Below, piece after piece: positions 61,873 to 64,000 of a stretch of 64,000 nucleotides of DNA (position 1 is the stretch's first letter; every line of letters begins with the position of its first letter). Both the position numbers and the translations under genes were made by a program. Below the pieces are notes generated by a model, which worked only from the letters and a program-made list of their open reading frames with translations, searched no databases and had not been told where the DNA came from. The DNA comes from Phyto melanocephala (lineage: Eukaryota > Arthropoda > Insecta > Diptera > Rhinophoridae). The stretch is taken from the NCBI GenBank assembly GCA_941918925.1, contig OW799233.1:46213341-46277340 (forward strand). Reading direction: 5' to 3'.

Positions 61873-62288
61873 TCGTCGGCTTAATATGCAAACCTGCTTA
61901 ATCCACTTTTTAAGTAAATTGAGATTTTGATGCCGTGAAGAAGAGAAAGATACGCCTCATCGACCAGTTTGTAGTTTTTCTTCAGTTTAAGTCTTAAAGG
62001 TTTGAAAGGAAAAACTGCTAAATTCTCTCACAGAAAAATTTTCGTAAGAAAAACTACTAACTCCACAACATTATTAGTTCAATGATTATTACTAACTCCA
62101 TTTTGTTTATTTTTGTTGTTTTTTTTTATTTTTATAGATTGCAGTCATACATAAAGAATAACATAAAATAAACCAACTATATTTTTCGTTTATCTCTCAA
62201 GCTACATATATGAAATATAAGAAGTTTTTTGTCCCTCCTGTAAAATTTTCTGATAGGGAGTTAGCAGGTTGGCACATTAAGCCGACCA
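61873..62288. mobile_element. MITE with about 32-bp TIRs and TA duplication
   Basis: The left end TCGTCGGCTTAATATGCAAA then CCTGCTTAATCC and the right end, reverse-complemented, TGGTCGGCTTAATGTGCCAA then CCTGCTAACTCC pair over about 32 bp with six differences. TA flanks both sides (61871-61872, 62289-62290). It is 416 bp long with no coding capacity and is inserted in the TATAACAC array. Confidence 0.75.
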
Positions 62289-62939
62289 TATACAACTTTT
62301 TTAAAAACATTTAAAAACGAAAATTTGTGCACTTTTTGGTTTAAAAAAAAACGGTGCAACAAAATTTCCTGTTGATAAATGTTGTGTATTAAACTTTTAA
62401 AATAAGCAGTTTATTTGCTGTAGATATAAATTGTGTATAACACTTTTTTTCTGGTAAAAAAAATCTGTAGAACTAATTTTGGCATATAAAACTTTTGAAC
62501 TTGCAATGCCCCATCCCAGAATTGTTTTTAGCCACCACCAAAATTTGAATTAATTGACTATTATACATATTTTCAGTTTAAGATTAAAAATAAAAAACCA
62601 GAAACCAGAAAAAGTATGTAGCTACGCCAATGCGTATACATATTACATTTATAGCACTTTATATATGTAGTTATTTATATATCGCGTATAACACTTTTTT
62701 GTATAGAAAATTGTTGTATACCAACTTGGTATTGGGATTGGTATTACCAAGTAACGTTGTATGACACTTTTATCTTTTTAATGTGTAAAACCGATTTTTA
62801 TAAGTTTATGTATAACACTTTTTATAAAAAGTTAAAGTTTGTAATTTTTTTTTAGAGTAAAATTGTGTCTAACACTAGTTTCAACAGAAACATATATCGA
62901 GTGATTTATGGTGAGCTTTGTTTTATAATGTAAAATGAG

Positions 62940-63141
62940 ACACGCAAATCTGAAAGTGAACTCAAAATTTGTATTATTTATATTATTTTTGGATAACTCA
63001 TTCCAGCATAGCCACTGGTATGTTGCGATTCACCCGAGTTATATTGGCTTCTAAAGCTTTAATCGTTGCTGGAATACTTCTAAAGACCTCAGACTTAACA
63101 TATCTCCAGAGAAAATAGTTCAAAGGTGTGATATCGCAAAT
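62940..63141 (-). pseudogene. Mariner DD41D-type transposase, C-terminal scrap
   Basis: The minus strand frame reads CDITPLNYFLWRYVKSEVFR then SIPATIKALEANITRV and NIPVAMLE, followed by a stop. This is the third-Asp block and C-terminus of the family, with the catalytic Asp changed to Asn (TPLN for TPLD). Nothing upstream of the block remains. Confidence 0.65.
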
Positions 63142-64000
63142 TTTTTTTGATAAATATATCCGTGGCAATAAGAAAAAACTGCTTATGTCTGTCTTTATAG
63201 GTTTTCAGGAAAGCACTTTTGAGTTGATTTTTATCAGTTGATTTTATTTAAAGTAGACTATTAAATGAGTTCCACGCTGCATAAATTGAGAAGCATATTG
63301 TTTTTTATAGTTTCAGTTAAGCCATAAATTAAAATTATTTACAAGTTCTATTACAAACAATTCTATTCGTTGAAAAATATAGACAATAAGTTCTTACGCT
63401 ATAAGTTCCTGTAAAGTTTCCCAAAATAGTTGACAACTCTCCTAAAGATGGTTGTAAATTATGGAAATGCAATGGTGTGATTATCTCAATTTAAGCTTAT
63501 ATCGACTTAAGCAATTAATCTTTTCTACCACAAATAGACATAAAGCACTTGTTTTTATAACAAAATTTTTAAACATAAAAAGATTTATTGCTAAATTTTT
63601 TCCTCTTTGCTGCAAAAATACTCGAAAAAAATGCTGCTACGCGAAAAATTTTCTGTAAATTTCGCTATCTAGAAGATTTATAATTAATTTGTTACTTTCT
63701 CTGTAATGTTCCATGTTTATATAAAAATCCTTTTTAATTAAAAAAAAAAATAAGTTGGCTGAGTTAAGATATTTCTTAAAACAATATAAATACATCTTCT
63801 ATAAATTTTATACTTGTACAAAATTTTGATTAAAATTTTTTCCTAAACTTTTTATAATTTATATTCTTCATTTGAGAAACATTTTAGTATTACAATTTTT
63901 TTTTCTAATATTTTGCTACAATGTACTAAACAAGAACCCAAAAAAGCAGCAATCAAACATCGCAAAAATATGTTGCATCAAACAACAAATCATCGGTATG
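63142..64000. other. Non-coding, nothing recognised
   Basis: AT-rich. The 65-codon frame at 63461-63658 (+) has no recognisable motif. Confidence 0.45.

Larger units (their letters stand above)
59780..62880. repeat. Degenerate array of TGTATAACACTTTT units, interrupted
   Basis: The tag TTGTGTATAACACTTTTTT, usually followed by a TTCTATAGAAAA-type dyad, recurs with changes near 59789, 59915, 60020, 60060, 60340, 60395, 60465, 61625, 61745, 62425, 62685 and 62810. Spacing is irregular (about 35-75 bp). The array is split by the dispersed repeat (60588-61389) and a MITE (61873-62288). It has no coding capacity. Confidence 0.5.

Overview
This 64 kb window is AT-rich eukaryotic DNA. It most likely comes from a higher fly (Cyclorrhapha, probably a calyptrate such as a blow fly or house-fly relative). 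The evidence is its AT-rich base composition, a CAA/CAG-rich developmental-type gene with a consensus splice donor, a 54-bp intron in one transposase remnant, and the mix of transposable elements (basal mariner of the DD41D type, jockey-like LINEs, Helitrons). The species assignment is inference.

Only one host gene is visible: one very large coding exon on the minus strand, 42558 down to 39205. It encodes 1118 residues of a Q/S/T/N/P-rich, mostly disordered protein and ends in a perfect phase-0 splice donor, so the rest of the gene lies to the left, beyond the window or in exons too small to recognise. The protein repeats a short amphipathic helix (LKMFLDNIRSS, LRLFLDAIRSN, MRLFIDIIDSQ) and has two coiled-coil-like stretches. 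My best guess, unproven, is the long N-terminal exon of the fly SARM1 orthologue (Ect4). If so, most of positions 1-39204 is its first large intron and 42559 onward is 5' UTR and promoter territory.

Everything else is non-coding DNA littered with dead mobile elements. Left part (1-39 kb): four copies of a non-autonomous Helitron (309, 4455, 15499, 23707); remnants of five LINEs (2.6-3.6 kb minus, 8.2 kb, 25.4 kb, 29.8 kb, 32.4 kb); four DD41D mariner remnants (4.1, 10.1, 14.5, 36.1 kb); a tRNA-derived SINE with a CCTAA tail (6.1, 9.0, 13.0, 30.8 kb); an hAT-like element with perfect 8-bp target duplications (12030-12894); several MITEs; a nested palindrome (14824-14951); and a dispersed repeat beginning with AAGTAAGAGCGCTATATTCG and ending with TGTGAAGGGTATA. 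Right part (42.6-64 kb): a nearly full-length but dead mariner (43472-44625), a second small hAT-like MITE with perfect 8-bp duplications (46542-46799), a tandem duplication (48.9-49.9 kb), a PIF/Harbinger remnant that keeps its intron (54.8 kb), two more mariner remnants (57.0, 63.0 kb) and a fifth Helitron on the minus strand (59090-59713).

Two long, very degenerate arrays have the same design: a short tag followed by an A/T dyad. One has the tag AATATCGTAAAA (18.9-22.3 kb and 26.9-27.4 kb), the other TGTATAACACTTTT (59.8-62.9 kb). Later insertions interrupt both. No tRNA, rRNA, CRISPR or bacterial-type operon was found, and nothing in the window forms a new multi-gene system. The most unusual material is the repeat architecture and the unidentified portions of the large exon.
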